Assembly: GCA_946533395.1 (NCBI GenBank)
Contig: CAMNBU010000014.1
Span: 1-53,668, forward strand
From: UBA4292 sp002395865
Lineage (GTDB): Bacteria; Bacillota; Clostridia; Lachnospirales; Lachnospiraceae
Length of the DNA stretch: 53,668 bases
Reading direction: 5' to 3'
In this document: piece after piece, positions 24,425-32,938 of the stretch
Layout: every line of letters begins with the position of its first letter
How positions within the stretch are numbered: the first letter of the stretch is position 1
Position numbers and translations under genes: made by a program
The notes under the pieces: model-generated
The model's input: the letters and a program-made list of their open reading frames with translations, nothing else
What the model was told of the DNA's origin: nothing
Databases searched by the model: none

Positions 24425-25543
24425 TTATCTGATAAATATCTCCTTCCCCATGTATCCTGCATCCCAGGACTTCAGTCCCCTGATGTCGTTCGTCTTCTGC
24501 AATCTGTCATCGAGATAGTATTCCACTGCGGAGCCGGAGGTCAGCGCCCACAAAAGCCCCATGGAATTGACGTATCTCTCGTTCTTGGCCGCGGAGGAGC
24601 TTATCTCCTCCCTGCCGGTCTGATAGTCGAGTACACAGTTTATAGCATTCGCGTAATCGGCAGGGCTCGTGCCGCCCCTCTCGTATGCGTCCACTATCGC
24701 TTTGGCCGCCTTCACCATGCTCTTATACTGTGCGCTTCTGCCCGCCATCATCTTCTTCTGTACCGCCGGAGTCTCCTGCGCGTATGTGAGCTTTGCGATG
24801 GCCGCTCCTATCTTTTTCATTCGCAGGTTCTCCTTGGCTCTGCAGGTCGACACATTCTCATAGAGCTTCATCGTGACCTTGTTGAAGGTATCCATCCTTC
24901 CCCCCGTCGCGAAGCCGAGCACGTTTTTATTTCTAACCACCAGCAGAAATACCGAATCCTGCATGACCATGTCGGCGCCCGCTCCCACGCCCGCTAAAGA
25001 AAACGGCTGGCCGGTGTTTCTGAGGACTGCCGCCGCGCACAGCTTTGCCGCAAGGAATACCTGATCCTCGCCATCCTTAAGCTTCCTGCCTGTGTTCCTG
25101 TCAATGAAATCGTCGAACGACACATAATCTCTCTCGATATACCTTGAAAGCAGCTCTCTGTTTATATCCGAGCCCTCCGGAAGGCTCCTGATGTACTCCG
25201 TAAATTTATCGTCCAGCCTTCCGCCGTGGCCTCCCAGCGCATCGTCGGGCACCAGCCCTCCTCTGTCACAGAAGCCCCTGAACGTGGGGTCCTTCTCCAG
25301 CAGCGTGGCCCTCTCCTCTATCTCCTGAACGGTAAGCGGTGTCCTGACCAGCTTCCTCCGGCTGCCGCGCTCGGACCCCGCGAGCATCCTCGCAGCCATT
25401 ATCCGCGCGACATATGCCTCCCCCACGGAGGTACACCCCGCGAGCTTTCTCTGTATATTCTCTATATACTCCGCTGCGCTTCCCCCGGCGATCTCCCTGT
25501 CGGCGCCGTACGCCAGTATCATCTTCGCATCTTTATCAGACAT
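24425..25543 (-). CDS. Orphan cytosolic protein
   Basis: A 372-residue, mostly helical protein without signal or membrane segments; no family recognised. It opens MSDKDAKMILAYGADREIAGGSAAEYIENIQRKLAG, has a Gly-rich loop (ALGGHGGRLDD) near 112, a hydrophobic stretch LAGVGAGADMVMQDSVFLLVV near 190-210, and a Lys/Ala-rich helical C-terminal half. AAAGGAGG lies 7 nt before the chosen ATG; an upstream start would include the ribosome site. It has its own terminator and a palindrome in the promoter region, so it is monocistronic and perhaps regulated. Confidence 0.6.
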   Translation of the reverse strand: MSDKDAKMILAYGADREIAGGSAAEYIENIQRKLAGCTSVGEAYVARIMAARMLAGSERGSRRKLVRTPLTVQEIEERATLLEKDPTFRGFCDRGGLVPDDALGGHGGRLDDKFTEYIRSLPEGSDINRELLSRYIERDYVSFDDFIDRNTGRKLKDGEDQVFLAAKLCAAAVLRNTGQPFSLAGVGAGADMVMQDSVFLLVVRNKNVLGFATGGRMDTFNKVTMKLYENVSTCRAKENLRMKKIGAAIAKLTYAQETPAVQKKMMAGRSAQYKSMVKAAKAIVDAYERGGTSPADYANAINCVLDYQTGREEISSSAAKNERYVNSMGLLWALTSGSAVEYYLDDRLQKTNDIRGLKSWDAGYMGKEIFIR

Positions 25544-25609
25544 AGCGGCACCTCCTTTCAAACTCACTTCAACGCAAAGGGTCTCCTACGTCCGTTATGT
25601 ATAATAATA

Positions 25610-25645
25610 CCCCTCTGTGTCCAACAGATGTCCAACACAGAGGGG
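25610..25645. promoter_or_regulatory. 11-bp inverted repeat upstream of the 372-residue gene
   Basis: CCCCTCTGTGT (25610-25620) and ACACAGAGGGG (25635-25645) are perfectly inverted; the 14-bp centre holds two copies of TCCAACA partly overlapping the arms. It lies ~70-100 bp before the start codon where a weak promoter can be drawn, so a repressor operator is likely. Without T runs it does not look like a terminator. Confidence 0.5.
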
Positions 25646-25662
25646 TGGAATTTGGGGGAAAT

Positions 25663-25861
25663 CGGCGAGTATGATCATTTCATATTTCACATACAAATAA
25701 TACGGGGATGCACGAAAACAAATCCCTCGCTTCATAGCTCGGAACCTGCCCCGGTATTGCGATAATGCCGCAAAACCGGGGCAGGCTCCTGCGCTGACTT
25801 CCGCTCAGGAATTGTTTTCGCACATCCCCTTGTTTTTTGATTGAAATAATCATACACGCCG
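25663..25861. mobile_element. MITE-like foldback element, 199 bp
   Basis: The ends are inverted copies: left CGGCGAGTATGATCATTTCA and right (reverse strand) the same with two changes. A second matched block follows inward, GGGGATGCACGAAAACAA left and GGGGATGTGCGAAAACAA right. In the centre CCTGCCCCGGT (about 25746) and ACCGGGGCAGG plus TTGCG/CGCAA form a long hairpin. No ORF of note. No clear target duplication was found. A non-autonomous element or a decayed insertion sequence are the options. Confidence 0.55.
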
Positions 25862-25941
25862 GCACCGCATTAACAAATAACTGTTATTTCTTCTTCACTT
25901 CTAAACCATTTCACTAACTGTTCACAAGCTCTATCAATGGG

Positions 25942-25971
25942 AAAAGCCCCCACGGCAATAAGCCATGGGGC
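25942..25971 (-). terminator. Terminator of the AAA ATPase gene
   Basis: On the minus strand GCCCCATGGC and GCCGTGGGGGC (25946-25971) form a stem with one bulge and loop TTATT, followed by TTTTCCC. It lies about 60 bp after the stop codon. Confidence 0.7.
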
Positions 25972-26029
25972 GCACAAAAGCAAATATCCGTTCTCATTGA
26001 CAATAGATTACTTCTTTCACCTTCACACT

Positions 26030-27367
26030 CTACATCTCCTCCAATACAAACGGCAGCATATATACCGGTTTCATCCTGATCGCACCATTTTTAGAAACAT
26101 CCTTCTGTGAAAACAGATATGCACTGCCGACAGATTTCGAATACTTTTTGCAGAATTCGTCAAGGGATCTGTGGGTCTTCGTTATAGATGACTTTATTTC
26201 GAAAGGGATGATCTTCACACCGGACTGAGAAAGGAAATCCACCTCATAGTAGTGTGTGCTCTCATCCTTAGCCCATGTATGATAATACAATTCTCTTCCT
26301 GCGGCCGTCATCATCTGAGCCGCAGCATTTTCATAAAGGTAGCCCAGATCTGCAGGCAGCTTATCGCTGAGGAGCCTACTGTATATATTGTCTCCCACGT
26401 CATTTGCCGCATCAAATATCATCGTTGTAAAAAGGCCTGTGTCTGACAGATACAACTTGTATGAGTCATAATCTCTGGTCTGCGAAAGCGTTACACCCGG
26501 GTTCAAAGTGTTATAACACACTATTACCGTCTTCGAATCTACCAGATCAGAGAACCGTTCCAGATCTCTGACCGTCTTGCGTTTCTTCGTGGCACTCGCT
26601 ATCACATATCGCTTTTTATCTGTGGCCAGCTGGGATGGAATCGAACGGTACATCTTTCCGATCAGTCCGGACGGATCGATCTTCCTGAAATCATCGATGT
26701 AGAGATCGATTATCGCCCGCTTCACGCTATCGATGTACATAAAATCCCTGCCGTCGACATAGGCCTGCACGGCCTGCGGCATCCCCCCGACAGCCATATA
26801 GATACGGAAATCGCGCATAAGCTTGCGGTTGATGCCGTTTCCGACCTCCGTATTCTGCCTGTACAGATCTCTAAGCACTCCGTATGTATCATTTCCGATG
26901 GCCCACATGAATTCCTCATAGTCCATGGGATAGACAGGAATCTTATATTCCTCAGACGGAATGAGTATATCCTTCACATTCTTTTTGATACTGATAAGCG
27001 AACCGGTCTCGATATAATCATATCTGCCGTCGGCAACCAGATATTTTATAGCCTGCCGTACCTGCGGATTTCTCTGAATCTCGTCAAATATGATAACGGA
27101 CTCGCGCGGATAAAGAGTGACACCTGTTACCGTCTGAAGTCTCAGGAAAAACACATTCAGACTTGCTATATCATCAAATACATCCTTCAGATCCTTTTCT
27201 ATGTTCGCAAAATCCACCTTGATGTACGACCGGTAATTCTCCCTTGCAAACTCCTCAGCTATAGTGGATTTGCCTACACGTCTCGCCCCCTCAAGCAAGG
27301 CCGCATACCCGGGTGCATACATATCCTTCCACTCCTTAAGCCGGTCCATCGCCTTTCTTTTAAACAT
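26030..27367 (-). CDS. AAA-family ATPase with DUF4143-type C-terminal domain
   Basis: A 445-residue protein with an N-terminal AAA module: Walker A GARRVGKST (about 26-34), Walker B VIIFDEIQ (about 90-97) and sensor-like ETGSL. The C-terminal half carries the DUF4143 region and a possible PD-(D/E)XK-like core (YEVDFLSQSG..IIPFEIKSS). Such ATPases are widespread in anaerobes, often in variable regions; their role is unsettled (defence or toxin-like roles have been proposed). It is flanked by 33-bp tandem repeats upstream and a MITE-like element downstream, which fits an accessory gene. Confidence 0.8.
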   Translation of the reverse strand: MFKRKAMDRLKEWKDMYAPGYAALLEGARRVGKSTIAEEFARENYRSYIKVDFANIEKDLKDVFDDIASLNVFFLRLQTVTGVTLYPRESVIIFDEIQRNPQVRQAIKYLVADGRYDYIETGSLISIKKNVKDILIPSEEYKIPVYPMDYEEFMWAIGNDTYGVLRDLYRQNTEVGNGINRKLMRDFRIYMAVGGMPQAVQAYVDGRDFMYIDSVKRAIIDLYIDDFRKIDPSGLIGKMYRSIPSQLATDKKRYVIASATKKRKTVRDLERFSDLVDSKTVIVCYNTLNPGVTLSQTRDYDSYKLYLSDTGLFTTMIFDAANDVGDNIYSRLLSDKLPADLGYLYENAAAQMMTAAGRELYYHTWAKDESTHYYEVDFLSQSGVKIIPFEIKSSITKTHRSLDEFCKKYSKSVGSAYLFSQKDVSKNGAIRMKPVYMLPFVLEEM

Positions 27368-27380
27368 AAGCCCTCCGTAT

Positions 27381-27540
27381 GTGCAGTTATTTCAATATCT
27401 TTTTGTTTCAAGAGTGCAGTTTCTTCAATATCTTTTTACTACAAAAGTGCAGTTTCTTCAATATCTTTTTACCGCAAAAGTGCAGTTTCTTCAATATTTT
27501 TTGCTCAAAAAATGCACTTTCTTCAGAATCTTCCTTGAAA
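27381..27540. repeat. Tandem 33-bp repeats upstream of the AAA ATPase gene
   Basis: Starting at 27381, 27414, 27447 and 27480, near-identical 33-bp units carry the core TGCAGTTTCTTCAATATCTT; a fifth diverged copy begins at 27512. The variable part is the last ~9 bp (GTTTCAAGA, ACTACAAAA, ACCGCAAAA). The period equals about three helical turns, so a protein could bind one face repeatedly. On the minus strand each unit offers TTGAAG and, 17 bp on, TAAAAA, a weak promoter-like pair. The rest of 27368-27616 shows no gene. Confidence 0.85.
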
Positions 27541-27616
27541 ACCGTCCGGAAAGGTATGTGGCTCGGCAAGATAAGCGTCATAAGCGCGGGATATGGGCTT
27601 TCATTCAGCCCCCGGC

Positions 27617-28999
27617 CTACCTATGCGACTTGAGCTTTGAAAGCCTGGTCTTTATAGCTGCGACATGGCCCGCCCTCTCGCGGCGCTTTTTAGTGCGTTC
27701 CTTTATGACAGGGTCGCGTATATACTCCTCGAGCTCAGTGGCAAGATTCTTTTTCTTCAGGCGACCGTCGACGATGCTGTGGATCTGATGATAGATCACC
27801 GCAAAAAGAGGAACACCTACGAGCATTCCGAGGAAGCCCCAGAGACCGCCGAATAAAATAAGGGCAAAAAGGACCCAGAAGCCCGAAAGCCCCGTGCTCG
27901 ACCCGAGTATCTTCGGGCTGATCAGGTTAGCGTCGACCTGCATGATGATTATATCGACCACAAGGAAGATGACCGCATCAAGGGGCGATACCAGGAACAA
28001 TATGAGGAAGCATGGTACCATACCGATGTACATTCCGAAGAAAGGTATCATGTTCGTAACGGCGATCACTATGCTTGTCATTCCAACGTAGGGAAGGCGA
28101 AGAAGCGTTCCGATCAGCGCATAGATGACGCCGATAAGAAGAGAATCCATAAATCTCGCAAAAACATAGCCGGAGAATATCCTGTCCGCGAAATCCGTCT
28201 CTTCCCTGAACCAGCCCGCGTGCTCGGGCTTGATGATAGAATAGCCGATCTTTCGCAACTGAGCGGTGAGCTGATCCTTCTCGTTCAGGATGTATACCGC
28301 AAATACCAGGCCGATGCCGACATTGTAGATGATGCCCATCATGCTACCGATACCGGATGACACAGTCTCGAATATCGTGCTGATCTGCGGGAACAGGTCA
28401 TTGATATAGTTCGAGGCTGATTCGGTCATGTTGTCGAAATACTTCATGACCGTCTCATTCAGCTTCGGATTACCCTTTACAAGACCGTGCACCCACTCCC
28501 TCGCATTGTCCGCGTAGTAGGGAAGGTTCGTTGTAAGGCCCACCACCGAGCGGTAGAGCTCAGGGATGATGATCGACACGATGCCCGCCACCGCAAGCAC
28601 CAGGACCAGCACCACCGTAATACTGCTGATCGCCTTTGATAGGCTGTCCGCCTTATCCGGATTTGCCTGAAATCTCTTTCGCTTAAGCAGTTTTTTCTCC
28701 AGCCACATCTCCATCCTGTTATAGATGGGCTTCAGTATGTACGCTATCACGATGCCGTAGATGATCGGCCCCGCCGCAGATATAACACTTCTTAAGAATA
28801 TAAGTATCCTGCCCAGATTCATCAAGCAGAAGCCGAACAGCATCGAGGCGGCGATCACCAGAAATGCGGTGACCGCGACGGACATGTATTTGTAAATGCC
28901 CAGCCTCACCCAGACATTTTCCCTGACTGCATCGTCATCCCCTGCCTCAGTCCATGAGGAAGCTTCCCCTTCGGTATAATCTTCGAATTTATCATCCAT
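27617..28999 (-). CDS. AI-2E-family transporter
   Basis: A 460-residue membrane protein with an acidic N-terminal tail, two early helices, a long soluble segment (about 140-240) and a cluster of helices to the end. Conserved family features are AYILKPIYNRME near the start, YVGMTSIVIAVTNMIPFFGMYIG and GFWVLFALILFGGLWGFLGMLVGVPLFAVIY. The family (PF01594-type) exports varied small solutes; AI-2 export is shown only for TqsA. The chosen ATG (MDDKFEDY) has AAAGGA 12 nt upstream. Its predicted start is 28 bp after the ABC exporter stop, so the two form an operon. The tail is basic. Confidence 0.85.
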   Translation of the reverse strand: MDDKFEDYTEGEASSWTEAGDDDAVRENVWVRLGIYKYMSVAVTAFLVIAASMLFGFCLMNLGRILIFLRSVISAAGPIIYGIVIAYILKPIYNRMEMWLEKKLLKRKRFQANPDKADSLSKAISSITVVLVLVLAVAGIVSIIIPELYRSVVGLTTNLPYYADNAREWVHGLVKGNPKLNETVMKYFDNMTESASNYINDLFPQISTIFETVSSGIGSMMGIIYNVGIGLVFAVYILNEKDQLTAQLRKIGYSIIKPEHAGWFREETDFADRIFSGYVFARFMDSLLIGVIYALIGTLLRLPYVGMTSIVIAVTNMIPFFGMYIGMVPCFLILFLVSPLDAVIFLVVDIIIMQVDANLISPKILGSSTGLSGFWVLFALILFGGLWGFLGMLVGVPLFAVIYHQIHSIVDGRLKKKNLATELEEYIRDPVIKERTKKRRERAGHVAAIKTRLSKLKSHR

Positions 29000-29027
29000 T
29001 TCAGTTACATTCCTTTGGTCATAGTTT

Positions 29028-30854
29028 TCAGGTGTCGAGCCGCTTGAACTGAGTCTCATACAGCTCTGTGTACACTCCACCTGCGCCGACGAGCTCGTCG
29101 TGGGAGCCCTTCTCGACTATCCGGCCGTCCTTCACGACATATATGACATCCGCCGCGAGGATGGTGGAGAGCCTGTGGGCTATGAGGATGCTCGTCCTGC
29201 TCTTTATTATGGGGTCGATGGCCTCCTGTATCTTGCTCTCGGAGATGGAATCAAGCGCCGATGTCGCCTCATCAAACACCAGCAGCGAAGGGTTCTTAAG
29301 AAGCACTCTGGCAATGGATATCCTCTGCTTCTCGCCTCCGGAGAGCTTCAGTCCGCGGTTGCCGACCTCCGTATCCAGCCCCTTCTCCTGAGCCTGTATG
29401 AAGTCGTAGATATTCGCCTTTTTGCAGGCTTCTATCATATCCTCCTCCGTGGCTTCGGGATCCGCATACTGCAGGTTCTCGCGTATCGTTCCGTTGAACA
29501 GATATGTCTCCTGCGACACCACACCTATCTGCGAGCGCAGAAAGCCCAGATCGAGCTGTCTCACATCCACTCCGTCAAAAGTCACCGAGCCCGAATTTAC
29601 ATCGTATAGTCTCGGTATGAGGTTGATGATCGTGGATTTGCCCGAGCCCGAGGGGCCGACTATCGCCATGCTCCTGCCGCTCTCCAGCCTGAAACTGACA
29701 TCTTTAAGAATCTTCCTCGCCCCGTCGTAGGAGAAATCCACATTTTTAAACTCCACCTCCCCCGTGTTCTTCGCAGGTGTCACCGGAGCCTTCGGGTTAT
29801 CCACCTCTATCTCCATATCAAAGTAATCAAATACTCTCGAGAACATGGCCATGGAGCGCATCCAGTCGACCTGTATGTTGAGAAGCGAATTCACCGGCAT
29901 GTAGGTCTTTCCGAGAAGTGCCACCAGAACCGTGATATCACCGACCGTGAGCGAGCTGTCGTACTCCATCATGAGTATTCCGCCCACCAGATATAAAAGC
30001 ATGGGTCCGATGCTCGTGACAGTGGAGAGCACCACGAAGAACCATCTGCCCGCCATCCTCTCCTTGATGTTGAGCTTGATCATCCTCTTATTTACGGATG
30101 CGTAGCGCTCATACTCCTGCTCCTCCTTCGAGAACAGCTTCACGAGCAGCTGTCCCGACACGGAGAGAGTCTCATTTAAGATACCGTTCACCTCATCGTT
30201 GCACTCCTGTGCCTCGCGGGTGAGCGTCCAGCGGGTCTTGCCCGCCTTTCGCGTAGGTATTACGAAGAGCGGTATCACTGCAATGCCCAGAAGCGCCAGT
30301 ATCCAGTTCTTCTGAAACATCGCCACAAGCGCGAATATAAGTGTTATCGAGTTCGACAGGATGCTCTTGAAGGTCCCCGTGATGGTGGATTCCACACCCG
30401 CCGTGTCCGATGTCATCCTGGTAATGATATCGCCCTGGTTGTTCGATGTGAAGAAGCGCTGCGACATCCTCTGCAGATGCGCATACATCTGATTTCGCAT
30501 GTCGAATGTGATGTGCTGCGCGATCCATGTGTTGATGTAGCTCTCCGCCACACCTATGAGATTTGCCGCGAGGGTCACGCCAAGGGACAGCACTATATAT
30601 GTGATAAGCAGATTCATGTCCCTGCCGATGAGTCCCTCATCGATTATCTTACCTGTCAGTATCGACGGCATCAGATTGAATATCGACGACACGGCTATGC
30701 ACACGAGGACCAGTATGAACTGCTTCCAGTACGGCTTCAGGTACGAAAAAACTCGGCGAAGCAGCGCACCCGTCACTTTGGGCTGCGCCGCCTTCTCCTC
30801 CTCTGTCATAAAGTGGCCGCCGGGGCCACCCATTCTTCCTCCTCCGGGGGGCAT
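29028..30854 (-). CDS. ABC exporter, fused membrane and ATPase domains
   Basis: A 608-residue half-transporter. Six membrane helices lie at about 45-320; the ATPase domain (about 345-605) has Walker A GPSGSGKST, signature LSGGEKQR, Walker B LLVFDEATSALD and the H-loop AHRLST. A Gly/Met-rich N-terminus (MPPGGGRMGGPGG) is common in Firmicute multidrug/lipid exporters that act as heterodimers, but only one half is present here, so it may be a homodimer. AGGAGG lies 7 nt before the ATG. First gene of an operon with the AI-2E-type transporter. Substrate unknown. Confidence 0.92.
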   Translation of the reverse strand: MPPGGGRMGGPGGHFMTEEEKAAQPKVTGALLRRVFSYLKPYWKQFILVLVCIAVSSIFNLMPSILTGKIIDEGLIGRDMNLLITYIVLSLGVTLAANLIGVAESYINTWIAQHITFDMRNQMYAHLQRMSQRFFTSNNQGDIITRMTSDTAGVESTITGTFKSILSNSITLIFALVAMFQKNWILALLGIAVIPLFVIPTRKAGKTRWTLTREAQECNDEVNGILNETLSVSGQLLVKLFSKEEQEYERYASVNKRMIKLNIKERMAGRWFFVVLSTVTSIGPMLLYLVGGILMMEYDSSLTVGDITVLVALLGKTYMPVNSLLNIQVDWMRSMAMFSRVFDYFDMEIEVDNPKAPVTPAKNTGEVEFKNVDFSYDGARKILKDVSFRLESGRSMAIVGPSGSGKSTIINLIPRLYDVNSGSVTFDGVDVRQLDLGFLRSQIGVVSQETYLFNGTIRENLQYADPEATEEDMIEACKKANIYDFIQAQEKGLDTEVGNRGLKLSGGEKQRISIARVLLKNPSLLVFDEATSALDSISESKIQEAIDPIIKSRTSILIAHRLSTILAADVIYVVKDGRIVEKGSHDELVGAGGVYTELYETQFKRLDT

Positions 30855-30910
30855 ATCATACCTCCTGAACTATAACTAATTATGCAGCCCGGCTGCGCCG
30901 GTCAGTTATT

Positions 30911-31051
30911 TCACATATCGATAAACAATTTAGCCACCATGATTACCGCCATGACCAGATTCGCAGGTGTTATATGCGACTTCTCGGAGAACATCTCCTT
31001 TATTGAATCGAACATCCCCGCGATGGCGCTGATGCCCACGAATATGTCCAC
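30911..31051 (-). CDS. Possible 46-residue hydrophobic small protein or remnant
   Basis: A GTG-started frame reads VDIFVGISAIAGMFDSIKEM then a hydrophilic SEKSH and a hydrophobic NLVMAVIMVAKLFIDM end. Codon choice (ATC, GCC, GGC) matches nearby genes, which argues for coding. But the predicted ABC-operon promoter's -10 overlaps this GTG, so translation would have to start at an internal ATG, and no ribosome site is evident. It may be a truncated gene or a leader peptide. Confidence 0.3.
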   Translation of the reverse strand: MDIFVGISAIAGMFDSIKEMFSEKSHITPANLVMAVIMVAKLFIDM

Positions 31052-31078
31052 TATAAAACAATTTTGCCTGTTGGTCAA
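31050..31078 (-). promoter_or_regulatory. Promoter of the ABC exporter/AI-2E operon
   Basis: On the minus strand TTGACC (31073-31078), exact 17-bp spacer, TATAGT (31050-31055). The leader to the ABC exporter would be about 190 nt. Apart from the small ORF above, 30855-31169 shows no other gene. Confidence 0.7.
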
Positions 31079-31169
31079 GCTTAAGAAAACCGAAAGATTT
31101 CCTAATTCAGTCCTTAAAGAACCCGCTGCTTTTTTATGCTAATATGCCCCTCAGAAAGAAGGTGATAGA

Positions 31170-31385
31170 ATGTATACGACAGACAACAGGATGAGATGCC
31201 CCTGCTGCGGGGGAAACAGATTTGTGGAGGCCTATCAGTCAGGCTACGGCGCGCTTGCAGGCGAGAGCGTTCTGCTTGGTGCGACCCTCTATCACACCGT
31301 CTGCCTCGAGTGCGGCCTCGTAGTCGGAAGCTTCGTCAAAAACCCCGAAAAGCTTGTAAAAAAGTGCAACAGAAAATACGGTTGA
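31170..31385 (+). CDS. Small zinc-ribbon protein
   Basis: A 71-residue protein with two cysteine pairs, CPCCGG (about 9-14) and CLECG (about 47-51), forming a probable zinc ribbon of a kind frequent in Firmicutes. The middle is small-residue rich (SGYGALAGESVLLGATLYHTV). GAAGGTG lies 6 nt before the ATG. Role unknown; ribbons of this size often bind nucleic acid or act as protein adaptors. It lies 95 bp before the diguanylate cyclase gene, which has its own candidate promoter. Confidence 0.75.
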   Translation: MYTTDNRMRCPCCGGNRFVEAYQSGYGALAGESVLLGATLYHTVCLECGLVVGSFVKNPEKLVKKCNRKYG

Positions 31386-31412
31386 TGCATTATCTTTTTA
31401 TGCTTTATTAAC

Positions 31413-31442
31413 TTGCGCAGCGCACTCCTTTTGTGTTATGAT
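31413..31442 (+). promoter_or_regulatory. Candidate promoter of the GGDEF gene
   Basis: TTGCGC (31413-31418), 18-bp spacer, TATGAT (31437-31442), about 40 bp before the ATG at 31481. Confidence 0.5.
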
Positions 31443-31480
31443 TGTCGAATGAAAGCTACGTATCCTATTGGAGGCGCCTC

Positions 31481-32854
31481 ATGTCGATCAATTTTAAAAA
31501 ATACCTTTTAGCATTCGATACAAACCTGAAGCTTCTCGAGGCCGAGGAGGATTTTTACCACTATGTCGGTATGAAAAGACTGAACTATCTCGACGAGGTC
31601 GTGCCGCCTCAGGACATGCTTCTTCTGAAGAACACCATATTCGCGGTCGATTTCGGCGGCAATACGCTCAGCTGCTTCAGGATCCGAACCTCTTCCGGCA
31701 CGCTCAACTGGATCGCGGCCAATATCAGGAAAGCTGACGACGGCAGCGGCAACATCCTCATGGAGCTTTCGGACATACAGACATTAAAGAGCGCGGGCAA
31801 TTCCAACACCTACGACCCCATGACCGGCCTTCTGAACAAGAAGACCATCACCGATATAGCCATGGATCTCACGATGCGCCCCGATGCGAACTTCTATTTT
31901 GCCCTCGCGGATATAGACCATTTCAAGAGGGTGAACGATACCTACGGCCACAAGAGGGGCGACGAGGTCATCATCGAGGTGGCTCACACCATCAGGGAGT
32001 GCATCGGCAAGGACGGTCTGGTCGGCCGCATCGGCGGCGACGAGTTCATGATCGTCATGGAGCACGTGCACGAGAGGCCTCGTCTTCGCGAGATACTGAA
32101 CAATCTGCGGGATACCGTTGAAGCCACTTACAACAAGTCCGAGGATGACCTTCATCTGACGATCTCTGTCGGTGTCACGCTCTACCCCGACTACTCTGTG
32201 GATTACAACGAGCTCTTCAGCCTGACGGACAAGATGCTCTACCGCGCGAAGGAGAAGGGCCGCAACCGCTATGTCATCTACACTCCCGAGATACACGCGC
32301 ATATCAGGGGCGGCGCCGACGCGGAGCTTGTGAGCAAGCACCACATATATACGGAAAAGGAAAAGAACCGCCTGATAATGGAGCTTATGAGCAGCTTCCT
32401 TATGACGGACTCCACAAATATCGATGTTGCCCTCTCGGATGTCCTCACCGCCTACAATATGGACGAGATCCATATTTGCTACGAGGGACGGGAGCAGTCA
32501 CACTACGGCGTCAGAAAGAAGCTGACCCCAGAGGGTGATCTGTCCACAGAGCTGTGTTCCGCAGCTTTCCCGTTTATAAAGGACGTTCCGGCACTCAATT
32601 CGCTGCTGAATGAAAACAATGCCCTGTGGATCGCCACAGACAACTATATCGATCTCGAGTCCTCACCGGTTATCTCCTATATGAAGGAAAACAAGCTGCG
32701 CTTCATCATGGTCTACCATATGACCGAGTGCCGCATACCGGCGTACATGGTATATATGAACTACCTGAACAGTATATGCAGGCCGTCCGAGACCGATCTT
32801 TCGGATTTTCTCTACTTTGCCCGCATGGTCGAGCTGGTATTAAAAACAAGATAG
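31481..32854 (+). CDS. Diguanylate cyclase (PAS-like, GGDEF, C-terminal sensor-like domain)
   Basis: It makes cyclic di-GMP from two GTP. The 457-residue protein has an N-terminal PAS-like region (about 1-105), a GGDEF domain (about 108-275) with the intact motif GGDEF at 185-189, substrate residues in DIDHFKRVNDTYGH, and a C-terminal ~170-residue domain of unclear, perhaps GAF-like, fold. The usual inhibitory site RxxD before GGDEF is not conserved (IGKD), so product inhibition may be absent. No membrane segment. GGAGG lies 6 nt before the ATG. It faces the EAL protein gene, so synthesis and breakdown are encoded side by side. Confidence 0.92.
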   Translation: MSINFKKYLLAFDTNLKLLEAEEDFYHYVGMKRLNYLDEVVPPQDMLLLKNTIFAVDFGGNTLSCFRIRTSSGTLNWIAANIRKADDGSGNILMELSDIQTLKSAGNSNTYDPMTGLLNKKTITDIAMDLTMRPDANFYFALADIDHFKRVNDTYGHKRGDEVIIEVAHTIRECIGKDGLVGRIGGDEFMIVMEHVHERPRLREILNNLRDTVEATYNKSEDDLHLTISVGVTLYPDYSVDYNELFSLTDKMLYRAKEKGRNRYVIYTPEIHAHIRGGADAELVSKHHIYTEKEKNRLIMELMSSFLMTDSTNIDVALSDVLTAYNMDEIHICYEGREQSHYGVRKKLTPEGDLSTELCSAAFPFIKDVPALNSLLNENNALWIATDNYIDLESSPVISYMKENKLRFIMVYHMTECRIPAYMVYMNYLNSICRPSETDLSDFLYFARMVELVLKTR

Positions 32855-32882
32855 TTCTGAGCAAAACAGCATCAGAAGTCAG

Positions 32883-32910
32883 GAGCTCCGCCTCTTTAGA
32901 GGCGGAGCTC
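32883..32910. terminator. Perfect 12-bp hairpin between convergent genes
   Basis: GAGCTCCGCCTC (32883-32894) and GAGGCGGAGCTC (32899-32910) with loop TTTA. Neither side has a T run, so it may end both messages poorly or act by stabilising 3' ends. Confidence 0.6.
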
Positions 32911-32938
32911 TCATAACATGATTGCCTAAGTGCAGGTT

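Noticed and set aside
27381..27540. CRISPR array
   Set aside because: The 33-bp units are contiguous with no unique spacers of normal length, and no cas genes are in the window.
30882..31142. 86-codon frame on the plus strand
   Set aside because: No ribosome site; it overlaps the predicted ABC-operon promoter and a more plausible minus-strand small ORF.
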